Under the pieces are notes generated by a model. It ran no database searches, was not told the DNA's origin, and saw only the letters and a program-made list of their open reading frames with translations. Positions 1-8,999 of a DNA stretch of 55,452 nucleotides are shown in pieces; position 1 is the stretch's first letter, and each line of letters starts with the position of its first letter. This stretch comes from an uncultured Lachnospiraceae bacterium (lineage in GTDB: Bacteria; Bacillota; Clostridia; Lachnospirales; Lachnospiraceae). The position numbers were made by a program, and so were the translations under genes. Where the stretch lies: the NCBI GenBank assembly GCA_910584695.1, contig CAJUBR010000007.1:7189-62640 (forward strand), written 5' to 3'.

Positions 1-63
1 AGCCTCACCTTGTTTGAGAACCTTGTAAGTTATGAAAGGTACAAAGCAAGAGGACGTTCCTAG
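1..63 (+). CDS. Possible 3' end of an upstream gene (partial)
   Basis: An open frame from the first base ends in TAG at 61-63 and would encode about 20 residues ending YKARGRS. It could be the C-terminus of a gene that begins outside the window. Nothing identifies the family, and 20 codons open by chance is common. The 110 bases after it are AT-rich and hold no gene that I can see before the terminator at 175. Confidence 0.25.
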   Translation, partial: SLTLFENLVSYERYKARGRS

Positions 64-174
64 ATTTGTAATTGTAGGGAAAGAAGTGTTGTTTATATTT
101 ATATAATGTTTATAAGTGATTTATTAGTATCAGATTGAAATATAAAATAGAACAGTTTCAAAAAATAGAACAGC

Positions 175-211
175 ACAGAACAAATATTCGATTTTGTTCT
201 GTACTTTTTTT
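175..211 (+). terminator. Rho-independent terminator upstream of uvrA
   Basis: A perfect 10-bp stem (acagaacaaa at 175-184, tttgttctgt at 193-202) with an 8-base loop is followed by a T-run at 205-211. It probably ends whatever is transcribed from left of the window and separates it from uvrA. Confidence 0.7.
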
Positions 212-360
212 GTATAGTCTGATATACTTTAACTGAACAAACAAAAGTTCGAAGGAACAAAAGATTTTATAATAATTTCTTGCAAATCATTTTATAATAA
301 TCAATAATATGGGAAAGAAGTTATTATAGAAATAAGAACGATAACGGAAAGGATAAACCA

Positions 361-3180
361 ATGAAGCAGTATATTACAATTAAGGGTGCAAAAGAGCACA
401 ATTTAAAAAATATTGACATTAAAATTCCGAGAAATGAATTAGTGGTTTTAACCGGTCTTTCCGGTTCGGGTAAGTCTTCCCTTGCATTTGATACAATATA
501 TGCGGAGGGGCAGAGAAGATACATGGAATCACTGTCTTCCTATGCAAGACAGTTTTTAGGACAGGCAGAAAAACCGGACGTAGAAAAGATAGAAGGTCTT
601 TCTCCGGCTATTTCCATTGACCAGAAAACAACAAACCGTAATCCGCGTTCAACTGTTGGTACGGTTACTGAGATATATGATTATTTTCGGTTATTGTATG
701 CGAGAATCGGCATTCCCCATTGTCCTAAATGTGGAAAAGAGATAAAACGCCAGACGGTTGATCAGATGGTAGATGCAATTATGGAACTTCCGGAAGGAAC
801 AAAGTTTCAGCTTCTGGCTCCTGTTGTCCGAGGACGTAAAGGAATGCATGAAAAGGTATTAAAACAGGCAAAGAAAAGTGGATATGTCCGCGTGATCGTA
901 GACGGTTCTCTCTATGATCTGGCAGAAGAGATTACTTTGGACAAAAATAGAAAACATGATATTTCCATCGTCGTAGACCGGCTTGTTGTGAAGAAGGGAG
1001 TGGAACGGCGTTTGAATGATTCCATTGAGGCGGTGATGAAACTGGCAGAGGGAAGCATGATTGTGGATGTTGTAGGCGAAAGGCAGATTAATATGAGTTC
1101 CAGTTTCTCCTGCCCGGACTGTGGAATCAGTATTGATGAAATTGAGCCACGGAGTTTTTCATTTAATAATCCATTTGGTGCCTGTCCGACTTGTTTTGGA
1201 CTTGGATATAAAATGGAATTTGATGTGGATTTAATGATACCAGATCAGAGTGTTTCGATTGCAGATGGTGCGATTGTAGTACTTGGCTGGCAATCCTGTA
1301 CCGATAAGAAATCCTATACAAGAGCTATTTTAGATGCTTTAGCGGAGGAGTATCATTTTGACTTGAATACACCGTTTAATCAGATGTCTGAAGAGGCAAG
1401 GAATATTATCCTTTATGGTACCAATGGGCATGAAGTGAAAGTCCATTATAAGAGTCAGCGTGGAGAGGGTGTATATGATGTTGCTTTTGAGGGACTGATT
1501 CGGAATGTACAGCGGAGATATCGTGAAGTGAGTTCGGATTCTGTGAAAGAGGAATATGAAAGCTTTATGACAGTCACTTCGTGTGATGATTGTAACGGGC
1601 AGAGACTTAAAGCGGAATCTTTGGCGGTTACAGTAGCAGATAAAAATATTTATGAGATCACCACTATGTCTATTGATAAATTGGTGGATTTTTTGGAGAA
1701 TATAGAACTTACGGATCGTCAGCAGTTTATCGGCGGCGGAATTTTAAAAGAAATTAAGGCAAGATTGAATTTTCTAATGGATGTCGGTCTTAACTATCTG
1801 GCACTTTACAGGGCAACGGGAACCCTGTCCGGTGGTGAGGCACAGCGAATTCGACTGGCAACCCAGATTGGTTCCGGTCTTGTGGGAGTGGCATATATTT
1901 TAGATGAACCGAGTATTGGTCTGCACCAGAGGGATAACGATAAGTTGATTGCTACTTTAAAACATCTTAGGGATTTGGGAAATACGTTGCTTGTTGTAGA
2001 GCACGATGAGGATACCATGCTGGCGGCAGATCATATTGTAGATATTGGGCCGGGAGCCGGGGAACATGGTGGGGAAGTGATTGCTCAGGGAACAGCAGCA
2101 CAGATTATGAAAAATAAGAAGTCAATTACGGGAGCGTATCTATCCGGAAGAATCCGGATTCCGGTACCGGAGAAACGGAAAGAACCAACCGGATGGATTG
2201 CCGTAAAAGGAGCAAGACAGAATAATTTGAAAAATATTGATGTTTCCTTTCCTCTTGGTGTGCTGACTTGTGTTACGGGTGTATCGGGCTCCGGTAAAAG
2301 TTCTTTGGTAAATGAGATTTTATACAAACATCTGGCAAAGGAACTAAACCGTGCCAGAATGAAGGCTGGCGATCATGATGCAATTGAGGGTCTTGACCAG
2401 CTTGATAAAGTTATCAATATTGACCAGTCGCCAATTGGAAGAACACCTCGTTCTAATCCGGCAACTTATACAGGTGTATTTGACATGATTCGTGATTTGT
2501 TTGCGGGCACAAAGGATGCAAAGACGAGAGGGTATAAGAAAGGCAGATTTTCTTTCAATATTTCAGGGGGACGTTGTGAGGCATGCAGAGGTGATGGTAT
2601 CGTTAAGATAGAAATGCATTTTCTACCAGATGTATATGTACCTTGCGAGGTTTGCGGTGGAAAAAGATATAATCGGGAAACGCTGGAAGTTACCTATAAA
2701 GGAAAAAATATTTATGATGTACTGAATATGACAGTAGATGAGGCATGTGACTTTTTTCAGAATGTACCGTCTATATTAAGAAAGATAGAAACTCTAAAAG
2801 AGGTTGGTCTTGGTTATATCCGCTTAGGACAACCATCTACAACATTAAGTGGCGGAGAAGCACAGCGTGTCAAGCTTGCGACAGAGCTTTCAAGAAGAAG
2901 TACCGGTAAGACGGTATATATTTTAGACGAGCCGACGACAGGACTTCATTTTGCAGATGTACACAAATTAGTAGAGATTTTACAAAGGCTTTCCGATGGC
3001 GGTAATACGGTTATCGTAATTGAACATAATTTAGAGGTCATTAAAACAGCAGATTATATTGTAGATATCGGACCAGAGGGTGGTGATGGTGGGGGAACCA
3101 TTGTTATGGCCGGAACACCGGAAGAGATTGCACAATGTAAGGAGAGTTATACCGGAAAATATTTAAAGAAATTTTTATAA
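361..3180 (+). CDS. uvrA: Excinuclease ABC subunit A (UvrA)
   Basis: DNA-damage-recognition ATPase of nucleotide excision repair. It forms a dimer that loads UvrB at lesions in the cytoplasm. The 939 residues match the usual UvrA length. Visible are two ABC ATPase halves: first Walker A GLSGSGKSS near residue 31 and signature LSGGEAQRIRLA near 489; second Walker A GVSGSGKSS near 640 and signature LSGGEAQRVKLA near 830. Zinc-binding cysteine pairs occur at CPKC (about 121), CPDC (about 251) and CEAC/CEVC (about 740-765). The ATG at 361 follows a purine-rich stretch (ggaaagga). The gene appears to be transcribed alone, between terminators at 175-211 and 3191-3236. UvrB, its usual neighbour, is not in the window. 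Confidence 0.98.
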   Translation: MKQYITIKGAKEHNLKNIDIKIPRNELVVLTGLSGSGKSSLAFDTIYAEGQRRYMESLSSYARQFLGQAEKPDVEKIEGLSPAISIDQKTTNRNPRSTVGTVTEIYDYFRLLYARIGIPHCPKCGKEIKRQTVDQMVDAIMELPEGTKFQLLAPVVRGRKGMHEKVLKQAKKSGYVRVIVDGSLYDLAEEITLDKNRKHDISIVVDRLVVKKGVERRLNDSIEAVMKLAEGSMIVDVVGERQINMSSSFSCPDCGISIDEIEPRSFSFNNPFGACPTCFGLGYKMEFDVDLMIPDQSVSIADGAIVVLGWQSCTDKKSYTRAILDALAEEYHFDLNTPFNQMSEEARNIILYGTNGHEVKVHYKSQRGEGVYDVAFEGLIRNVQRRYREVSSDSVKEEYESFMTVTSCDDCNGQRLKAESLAVTVADKNIYEITTMSIDKLVDFLENIELTDRQQFIGGGILKEIKARLNFLMDVGLNYLALYRATGTLSGGEAQRIRLATQIGSGLVGVAYILDEPSIGLHQRDNDKLIATLKHLRDLGNTLLVVEHDEDTMLAADHIVDIGPGAGEHGGEVIAQGTAAQIMKNKKSITGAYLSGRIRIPVPEKRKEPTGWIAVKGARQNNLKNIDVSFPLGVLTCVTGVSGSGKSSLVNEILYKHLAKELNRARMKAGDHDAIEGLDQLDKVINIDQSPIGRTPRSNPATYTGVFDMIRDLFAGTKDAKTRGYKKGRFSFNISGGRCEACRGDGIVKIEMHFLPDVYVPCEVCGGKRYNRETLEVTYKGKNIYDVLNMTVDEACDFFQNVPSILRKIETLKEVGLGYIRLGQPSTTLSGGEAQRVKLATELSRRSTGKTVYILDEPTTGLHFADVHKLVEILQRLSDGGNTVIVIEHNLEVIKTADYIVDIGPEGGDGGGTIVMAGTPEEIAQCKESYTGKYLKKFL

Positions 3181-3190
3181 TGTATTTGAC

Positions 3191-3236
3191 TTAGGAATAG
3201 ATAAGTGTCACATATTGTCTATTCCTAAAATTTTTT
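3191..3236 (+). terminator. Terminator after uvrA
   Basis: An 11-bp perfect stem (ttaggaataga at 3191-3201, tctattcctaa at 3218-3228) is followed by six T at 3231-3236, just past the uvrA stop. Confidence 0.85.
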
Positions 3237-3317
3237 GCGAATTAGGAGTAGTACAAGCTTTGAAAATATGCTATGATAAAAAATATATAACTGTTTAAAA
3301 TAAGGATGTAAAAACCA

Positions 3318-4700
3318 ATGAGAAAGAGAACATTTTTTTTAAAATTAAAAGCCGTTTTTTGGGGCATTTTATTTGCGGGTACATTGCTTCTTCATATGCC
3401 TGTGACTACTTATGCGGAAGAAGCAGGACTGACAGCAAAAATTGCCGCATTGCGGGTAAAGTTCCCGTCAGGAAAGTATTGGAATCATGTGGGAAGTACG
3501 AAGGATAATTCAGATAGTTATACGGATAAGCCATGTACGGAGCATAAGGCATCCGGAGTCGATCATGTATATAATACTGGCGGATGTACCTGTAACCATT
3601 TTGCTGGAGGAGGGCATGTGACAGCAACTCAGTGTATGGGCTTTGCCAATAAATTAGGATATGATGTTTTTGGTAATACAAACTGGATCACCTATCAGAA
3701 TCCAAGCAGGGTACAAGTCATGAATATCAAAGTTGGCGATATTGTGAGGATTAATGGAAGTCACTCGGTATTTGTGATTGCAAGAGCGGGAGATAATATT
3801 ACAGTGGCAGAAGCGAATTACCCCAATAGTTGTCAGATTCTATGGGGAAGAATGATTAATCTGGCAACGGTTACAGTCAGTTATTATGAACATGCCTGTA
3901 ATTATGATACGGTTGCAGGAACTCATTCTACGGAACCGATCATTGGAGGAGGGCAGAAGCCGTCATCGGAAGCAGTGACAACAACGGAAGTGGCAACAAC
4001 AGAGAGGGAGACCACACAAGCACCGAAACCGTTTACCGGTTGGAAAAAGGCTTCGGATGATATCCATTATCACTATTATAAGAATGATGTGATGCAAAAG
4101 AAAAAATGGATTAAGGTCAAGGGTAAAAAGTATTATCTGGATAAAAAAGGTTATCGTGTAACGGGTCTTGTTAAAATTGGCAGTCAGCATTATTATTTCA
4201 ATACAAAAGGAGTTTTGCAAAAGAAAAAATGGGTTTCTTCTAACGGAGAAGATTATTATGCTGCCGGTGATGGTGCAATTTTAAAATCTCAGTGGCTGTA
4301 TAAGAATAATGTTTTGGTATATGTGACCGGTGACGGAAGTATGGCAAAGAATGAATTGGTTAAGATTAGAAAGAGTACCTATTATTTCAATTCAAAGGGA
4401 AAACGTTCAAAAGGATTTAAAAAGCATAACGGAAAATACTACTATTGTAACAGCAAAGGAATTATCCAAAAGAAAAAATGGATTAAGAAAAGCGGTAAAA
4501 TGTATTATCTGCAATCAAACGGAATTCGTGTGCAGGATAAATTAGTTAAGATTGGAAAGTATAAGTATTATTTTAATGTAAAGGGCTGCCTTTTAAAGAA
4601 GAAAAATATTACATATAAAGGCAAGGTTTACAGAGCAGACAAAAAGGGACGTTGTAAGCTGATTAGAGAGGCTGCAACAACAGAAGCAGAGCAAAGTTGA
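3318..4700 (+). CDS. Secreted CHAP-type amidase/peptidase with cell-wall-binding repeats
   Basis: A 460-residue exported protein. It has a basic N-terminus and hydrophobic signal peptide with a likely cut after TTYAEE. A CHAP-like domain (about residues 40-200) carries the family's Cys in TQCMGFA (about 106), a candidate His in GSHSVFV (about 148) and an Asn in EANYPNS. A Thr/Glu-rich linker (about 210-235) follows. The C-terminal half consists of aromatic, lysine-rich repeats of the type KKWIKVKGKKYYLDKKGYR and YYFNSKG, resembling choline-binding/glucan-binding repeats. Likely role: peptidoglycan cleavage at the cell surface, anchored non-covalently by the repeats. The CHAP domain contains an unusual Cys/His-rich stretch (CTEHKASG, GGCTCNHFAGGGH). 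The exact bond cleaved cannot be read from the sequence. Confidence 0.8.
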   Translation: MRKRTFFLKLKAVFWGILFAGTLLLHMPVTTYAEEAGLTAKIAALRVKFPSGKYWNHVGSTKDNSDSYTDKPCTEHKASGVDHVYNTGGCTCNHFAGGGHVTATQCMGFANKLGYDVFGNTNWITYQNPSRVQVMNIKVGDIVRINGSHSVFVIARAGDNITVAEANYPNSCQILWGRMINLATVTVSYYEHACNYDTVAGTHSTEPIIGGGQKPSSEAVTTTEVATTERETTQAPKPFTGWKKASDDIHYHYYKNDVMQKKKWIKVKGKKYYLDKKGYRVTGLVKIGSQHYYFNTKGVLQKKKWVSSNGEDYYAAGDGAILKSQWLYKNNVLVYVTGDGSMAKNELVKIRKSTYYFNSKGKRSKGFKKHNGKYYYCNSKGIIQKKKWIKKSGKMYYLQSNGIRVQDKLVKIGKYKYYFNVKGCLLKKKNITYKGKVYRADKKGRCKLIREAATTEAEQS

Positions 4701-4719
4701 TAGTCCCCAGACACTTTTA

Positions 4720-4886
4720 TAGTTAATTACCCCGCAGCAAGCCAAAGGAGCATTGAGCCTGCTGCGGGGTATTTAGTCTATGATATGTTCCATGCTAAGT
4801 GCCATCGACACTTAGCATGTCTCACGGCAGCTACAAAATAGATTTGCAGACACGTTTGCCTGGTTCATTGCTCGTGGGAATAAAAT
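4720..4886. repeat. Dispersed palindromic intergenic element, copy A
   Basis: This lies in the 323-bp gap between the CHAP gene and the MerR gene. The first hairpin has arms ccccgcagca (4730-4739) and tgctgcgggg (4760-4769). The second is an 11-bp perfect hairpin, catgctaagtg (4791-4801) with cacttagcatg (4809-4819). The element ends in ttcattgctcgtgggaataa, which reappears almost unchanged at 12800-12816. Copy B is at 12684-12820, and a minimal single-hairpin version is at 44971-44992. The first hairpin could also act as the terminator of the CHAP gene, although no good T-run follows. The remaining bases to 5023 show only the ribosome site gggaggac of the next gene. Confidence 0.7.
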
Positions 4887-5023
4887 GACTGAAAAGGAGT
4901 TCTAAATGCAGGTCTTGTCGACTTGTGGCAATTTGTATCAGAATTTTGACTGCGATACATACTGTCGTTTACAGCTTGTCTTTTCTATAATGAGTTTTAG
5001 ATTCTATATAGGGAGGACATAAC

Positions 5024-5764
5024 ATGAACGAAGAATATTATCTGATTAAAGAAGCGGCGGCTAAGATTGGCGTGGAATCTCATGTACTGCGTTACTGGGA
5101 GGATGAACTGAAGATGGACATTCATCGGAATGAGAAGGGTCATAGATACTATACGGAAAAAGACATTGAAGTACTTTCTAAAGTTCGGGATTTGAAAAAA
5201 CGGGGGCTTCAGTTAAAAGCAATTCGAAATTATTTAGAAATGAGAAGAAAACAGATTGCGGAAGGAGAAGATAAGAATTCGACAGATGCACTCCATGTTG
5301 TGGCAGAGGAAAAAACGATATCTAGTTCGGTAGAGAAAGAAAAAGAGATTTTGTCAGAAGAAGCACCAGCGGCAATCGTTCCAGTGAAACAAAATGTTTT
5401 AACAAATGAACAGAAAATGGAACAGTTTCAGCGAATTATGAGCCGGATTCTTTCCAATGCAATTCAGGAAAATAATGAACTGATTGGAAAAACTGCCGGA
5501 GAACATGCTGCAAATGCCGTGGTAACACAGATCAGCGGAATGACCAAAGAACAGGAGGCAAGGGCAGAGGAAAGATACAAAAAATTAGATCAAACGCTTC
5601 GGGAAATACAAAAAGCCAGACAGGAAGCAGCGGCAGCCAATATGCGTCCAGTGGACAGAAGAAAGCAAAAACGTATGAAACGCAGAGAAACTGCTGTTAC
5701 GACACCCAGTCAGCCCGGTCAGGCGACCGCACAGGATACGGATCAAAATTCAGAAGAAATATAG
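5024..5764 (+). CDS. MerR-type DNA-binding protein with coiled-coil C-terminus
   Basis: The 246-residue protein begins with a MerR winged helix (about residues 5-75: LIKEAAAKIGVESHVLRYWEDE, then RYYTEKDIEVLSKVRDLKKRG). A low-complexity linker and an amphipathic, Arg/Lys/Gln-rich coiled-coil stretch (about 185-225) follow. No ligand-binding domain or metal-binding cysteines are visible, so it is not a classical MerR metal or drug sensor. The layout resembles RacA-like or DUF3967-type proteins, whose MerR domain serves DNA binding or chromosome anchoring, but the target is unknown. The ATG at 5024 has a strong site (gggagga). It is probably monocistronic, with a terminator at 5825-5863. Confidence 0.8.
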   Translation: MNEEYYLIKEAAAKIGVESHVLRYWEDELKMDIHRNEKGHRYYTEKDIEVLSKVRDLKKRGLQLKAIRNYLEMRRKQIAEGEDKNSTDALHVVAEEKTISSSVEKEKEILSEEAPAAIVPVKQNVLTNEQKMEQFQRIMSRILSNAIQENNELIGKTAGEHAANAVVTQISGMTKEQEARAEERYKKLDQTLREIQKARQEAAAANMRPVDRRKQKRMKRRETAVTTPSQPGQATAQDTDQNSEEI

Positions 5765-5824
5765 AAAAATACATAATTATGGGTTGCATTTATAAGGATA
5801 AAATAGTTATAATAGAAAAATACA

Positions 5825-5863
5825 GCGTGATAACATAACATCGTGTTTTATCATGCATTTTTT
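5825..5863 (+). terminator. Terminator after the MerR-type gene
   Basis: The stem gcgtgataa (5825-5833) pairs with ttatcatgc (5848-5856), with one G-U pair, and is followed by a T-run at 5858-5863. Confidence 0.7.
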
Positions 5864-5910
5864 AATTAAACTGATAAAACAGGAAAAGAATTTAGAAAAG
5901 AGGGACACCT

Positions 5911-6861
5911 ATGAAGAAAAACATGATTAATTTTAGTAACTATAGTAAAGAAGAGTTAAATAATATATTAGATTTGGCTTATGATATGAAGCAGTTTCCT
6001 GAAAAATATTCTCAGGCATTAAAAGGCCAAAAGCTTTATACGCTTTTTGAAAAAACCTCAACAAGAACATTTCTTTCCTTTACAACTGGAATAACAGAAC
6101 TGGGAGGGACCTATTATAACCAGCTTTGGGAGGATTCCAATTTTGTACTGGGTGAGACGGTTTCTGAGATTAAATATGTGTGCCGCAATGTGGATATTAT
6201 TATGGCACGTTTAGTTAAGAATGAGACAGTTGAGTTGTTTGATAAAAATGTGACAGTTCCGTTTATTAATGGCTGTGATTCTACTTATCATCCATGCCAG
6301 ATTCTTGCAGACGCTCTGACGTTAAAAGAACATTTTGGAGGCTTAAATGTTAAGCTGATGTATATTGGTGCCAAGAATAATGTATTTAATTCTTTAGTAG
6401 AATTTTTTGCAAAAATGGGAGAAGGTACAATCTACGGTCTGACCCCTCTTGTAAATGATACAGCTGTAGAGTCCGATTTTTATGAGAAGGCGAAAGCAAC
6501 AGGTTATTATGTCGAATTGGATCCGGATATGTCCATGGAGGAAGCAAAGAAATATGCATCCAAGATGGACGTGCTCTACACGGATACCTGGGTAGATATG
6601 GAATTCTTTAATAATCCGGCTTATCAGGAACAAAAGGAAAAAACTCTTGCAAAAATGATGCCATACCAGATTAATAAGGAACTGTTAGAAGGCGGTAGGG
6701 CTAAGGTTATGCATGATATGCCAATGCATGTGGGCTATGAGATTAGTCAGGAAGTGGTAGATGAGAATCTTGACTTTATTCTGGATCAGGCAGAAAACCG
6801 CCGTCATGCAGAAAAAGCAGTAATGGTGACCTTACTTAATCAGTCAGAACACAAAAATTGA
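5911..6861 (+). CDS. Carbamoyltransferase family protein (ornithine carbamoyltransferase-like), substrate uncertain
   Basis: A 316-residue member of the aspartate/ornithine carbamoyltransferase fold, normal in length for the family. The carbamoyl-phosphate loop is present (EKTSTRTF, about residues 47-54), as is the HPxQ motif (HPCQ, about 127). Ornithine enzymes normally show a D-x-W-x-S-M-G type motif and an H-C-L-P loop that bind the second substrate. Here the matching places read TDTWVDM (about 224) and HDMPMHVG (about 268), so the Cys of HCLP is Asp and the Ser of the SMG loop is also Asp. The conserved C-terminal part (ISQEVVD, DQAENRRHAEKA) is retained. No arginine-pathway gene is adjacent; pyrB, a true aspartate enzyme, is 2.1 kb downstream. 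I read it as a carbamoyltransferase with an altered acceptor; calling it argF would overreach. Confidence 0.8.
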   Translation: MKKNMINFSNYSKEELNNILDLAYDMKQFPEKYSQALKGQKLYTLFEKTSTRTFLSFTTGITELGGTYYNQLWEDSNFVLGETVSEIKYVCRNVDIIMARLVKNETVELFDKNVTVPFINGCDSTYHPCQILADALTLKEHFGGLNVKLMYIGAKNNVFNSLVEFFAKMGEGTIYGLTPLVNDTAVESDFYEKAKATGYYVELDPDMSMEEAKKYASKMDVLYTDTWVDMEFFNNPAYQEQKEKTLAKMMPYQINKELLEGGRAKVMHDMPMHVGYEISQEVVDENLDFILDQAENRRHAEKAVMVTLLNQSEHKN

Positions 6862-7009
6862 CATATTTTGCAAGAAAATTATGGAAAAAAGAGGGAATAT
6901 ATTATATAATCAAATAAATAGATTATGAATACCAAAGGCTTTTAATCGCCACCTTTATGTAGGAAGATCTTTTGACTGGGTAGTGTTCTTGAACAAAGGG
7001 GGAGTCGGT

Positions 7010-8392
7010 ATGAAAGAATATACAAAGGCATGTATCCCAGAGATTGAGATGGGGACCAATAAGATGACGGCTAAGCTGCGGCTCCAATTAGATGAGACGG
7101 GACAGGAATTGACAGTAAAGGATTTAAAGGATTGGCTGATGCTCCATGATGTAAAAGCAGGCATTATGGAAGAGGCAATTGAGAATATGATAGAGCATGA
7201 TATTTACGATGTGTACGTGGAGGTTGCCAGAGGAAAGGAACCCATTAAGGGAAAGGACGGATATTATATTTTCCATGTTAGCAACCCTGAAACGATAAAA
7301 GGACCAAAGATTTTAGAAGATGGTTCTGTTGAATATACACATACGGAAGAATATACCATTGTAGAAGAGGGGGATTTACTTGCAGAGTATGTTCCGCCTA
7401 CCAATGGAATATATGGATATACGGTAGAGAATAAAGTGCAGATGCCTGTTAAGGGAAAAGGGGTACCGCAGTTAAGAGGAAAAGGATTTCGTATAGAAGA
7501 AGGAAAATATTATGCAGCCAAAAAAGGTAAGGCAGATGTTACGGAAAATGCGATTTATATTACAGATTTATTAGAAATTAAAGGCGATGTTGATATTAAT
7601 TCGGGACATATTGATTTTAAAGGGAATGTGAATATCCGCGGTGACGTGCATTCCGGTATGACAGTAAAAGCAGAGGGCGATATAGAGATAAAAGGTCATG
7701 TAGGAAACTGTATCATAGAAGCAGGAGGCAATATTACCATTAATAAGGGAATGCAGGGAAAATTTGCAGGAAGATTAAAAGCAGGAAAGGATATTAACTG
7801 TAAATTTTTTGAAAATGCCAGTGCGGAGGCAAAGGGTAATATATATGTCCGTTCCGTGTTACATTCAAAATTAGAAGCAGAAGGAAAAATAAAAGTTGAA
7901 GGCAGAGAATCAGTTGTGCTTGGGGGATCCCTATATGCGGTTCAGGGAATCGAACTAAGCGAAGCCGGTAATTTGATGGAAGTGCCGACGACAATTACAG
8001 TGGGAGTACTTCCAAAAACACTTTCAAGGATTCGGGAACTGGATGTAATGATTAAAAAAGTGGAGGAGGATGTGTCTTTGCTGGAACGGGTCATGGAGAC
8101 ATTTAAACGGGTAGACCAGTCAAAGATGACCAAAGAAAATAAAGATTGGCGAAAGAAAATCATTCAGGCAAAAGTAATGAAAGCCACAGAACTCAAACAA
8201 TACCGGGATGAGAAAATACAAAAAGAAGCATTGATTAATAGTGGGAAAGAGGCACAGATAGTCATACAAAATACAATTTTCCCTGGTTGCAGAGTAGAAA
8301 TTGCCGGTGTGGGAATGGATATAAAAGAACAATTAAAATATACCAGATTTGTTCTGGAGGATGGAAATATAGAAACAATTCCGTTATACTAA
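7010..8392 (+). CDS. FapA family protein (DUF342), polymer-forming beta-helix
   Basis: About 460 residues. The N-terminal FapA-type domain (about 1-165) is followed by a right-handed beta-helix-like region of short Gly-rich repeats (about 170-330; EIKGDVDINSG, NVNIRGDVHSGM, EGDIEIKGHVGNC) and a coiled coil (about 350-420). This is the DUF342/FapA layout, cytoplasmic and of generally unknown function, found in many Firmicutes. An in-frame ATG exists at 6983, but the one at 7010 sits six bases after aaaggggga and is preferred. It lies upstream of a small membrane protein and of pyrBI; the 35-bp gap to the next gene suggests co-transcription. Confidence 0.85.
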   Translation: MKEYTKACIPEIEMGTNKMTAKLRLQLDETGQELTVKDLKDWLMLHDVKAGIMEEAIENMIEHDIYDVYVEVARGKEPIKGKDGYYIFHVSNPETIKGPKILEDGSVEYTHTEEYTIVEEGDLLAEYVPPTNGIYGYTVENKVQMPVKGKGVPQLRGKGFRIEEGKYYAAKKGKADVTENAIYITDLLEIKGDVDINSGHIDFKGNVNIRGDVHSGMTVKAEGDIEIKGHVGNCIIEAGGNITINKGMQGKFAGRLKAGKDINCKFFENASAEAKGNIYVRSVLHSKLEAEGKIKVEGRESVVLGGSLYAVQGIELSEAGNLMEVPTTITVGVLPKTLSRIRELDVMIKKVEEDVSLLERVMETFKRVDQSKMTKENKDWRKKIIQAKVMKATELKQYRDEKIQKEALINSGKEAQIVIQNTIFPGCRVEIAGVGMDIKEQLKYTRFVLEDGNIETIPLY

Positions 8393-8427
8393 GTAACATA
8401 TGAAATAAAGGGTTGGAGTGAGAGTTT

Positions 8428-8904
8428 TTGAAGATAGATATTTGGTTGAATGCATTATCCATTATTCTTTTTCTTGGTTTTGCCACAGCCGCTATGATTG
8501 CATTTTCTACCATTGATAAACAAAAGGAGATTATAGTCAATAGCCGGTATGGAAGGCAGACAGGACCATTGGAAATTATATATGTGAATATTGCATTGCT
8601 TATGGTGGCATTTATGTTGTATAACCGTAGTTATCGTTTTTTACCGGCACTGTTGGCATTTATCATTCTTATTATTTTGAATAGCAGAATGAGGAGCGGG
8701 ATTGCACCAATTGGAGTTTTTATCGGGACAACATATCTGGAATGGGGAAAGGTAGAAGCGTATAGGATTGTAAATGATGAAATTAGCACGGTTCAGGTGA
8801 GAGTTTATGCGAATAAGAAGCAATATGTACTAAGGTGTGATAAAGAGCTTCGCACACAGATTGATGCGTATTTTATAGAGCATGGGATTCCGGACAGGAT
8901 ATGA
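8428..8904 (+). CDS. Small membrane protein of unknown function (DUF5673-like)
   Basis: 158 residues starting at TTG (8428) after ggttggagtgaga. Three hydrophobic segments occupy the N-terminal half (about 8-28, 50-66, 70-85). A soluble C-terminal domain follows, with YLEWGKVEAYRI and YVLRCDKELRTQIDAYFIEHGI. The pattern of a membrane anchor followed by a small beta-rich domain recalls DUF5673 proteins. No catalytic motif is visible. It is placed between the FapA-like gene and pyrB with short gaps. Confidence 0.7.
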   Translation: MKIDIWLNALSIILFLGFATAAMIAFSTIDKQKEIIVNSRYGRQTGPLEIIYVNIALLMVAFMLYNRSYRFLPALLAFIILIILNSRMRSGIAPIGVFIGTTYLEWGKVEAYRIVNDEISTVQVRVYANKKQYVLRCDKELRTQIDAYFIEHGIPDRI

Positions 8905-8999
8905 GGTCATTAAAACAGGAGTTATTGGGAGATCAGGTTTGTTATATAATATATACATATAAATGACAGAAAGTGTAGAGATAAGGCAGGAGGAATGAC

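Noticed and set aside
6862..7009. Possible riboswitch upstream of the FapA-like gene
   Set aside because: No conserved riboswitch core could be recognised; only an AT-rich leader is visible.
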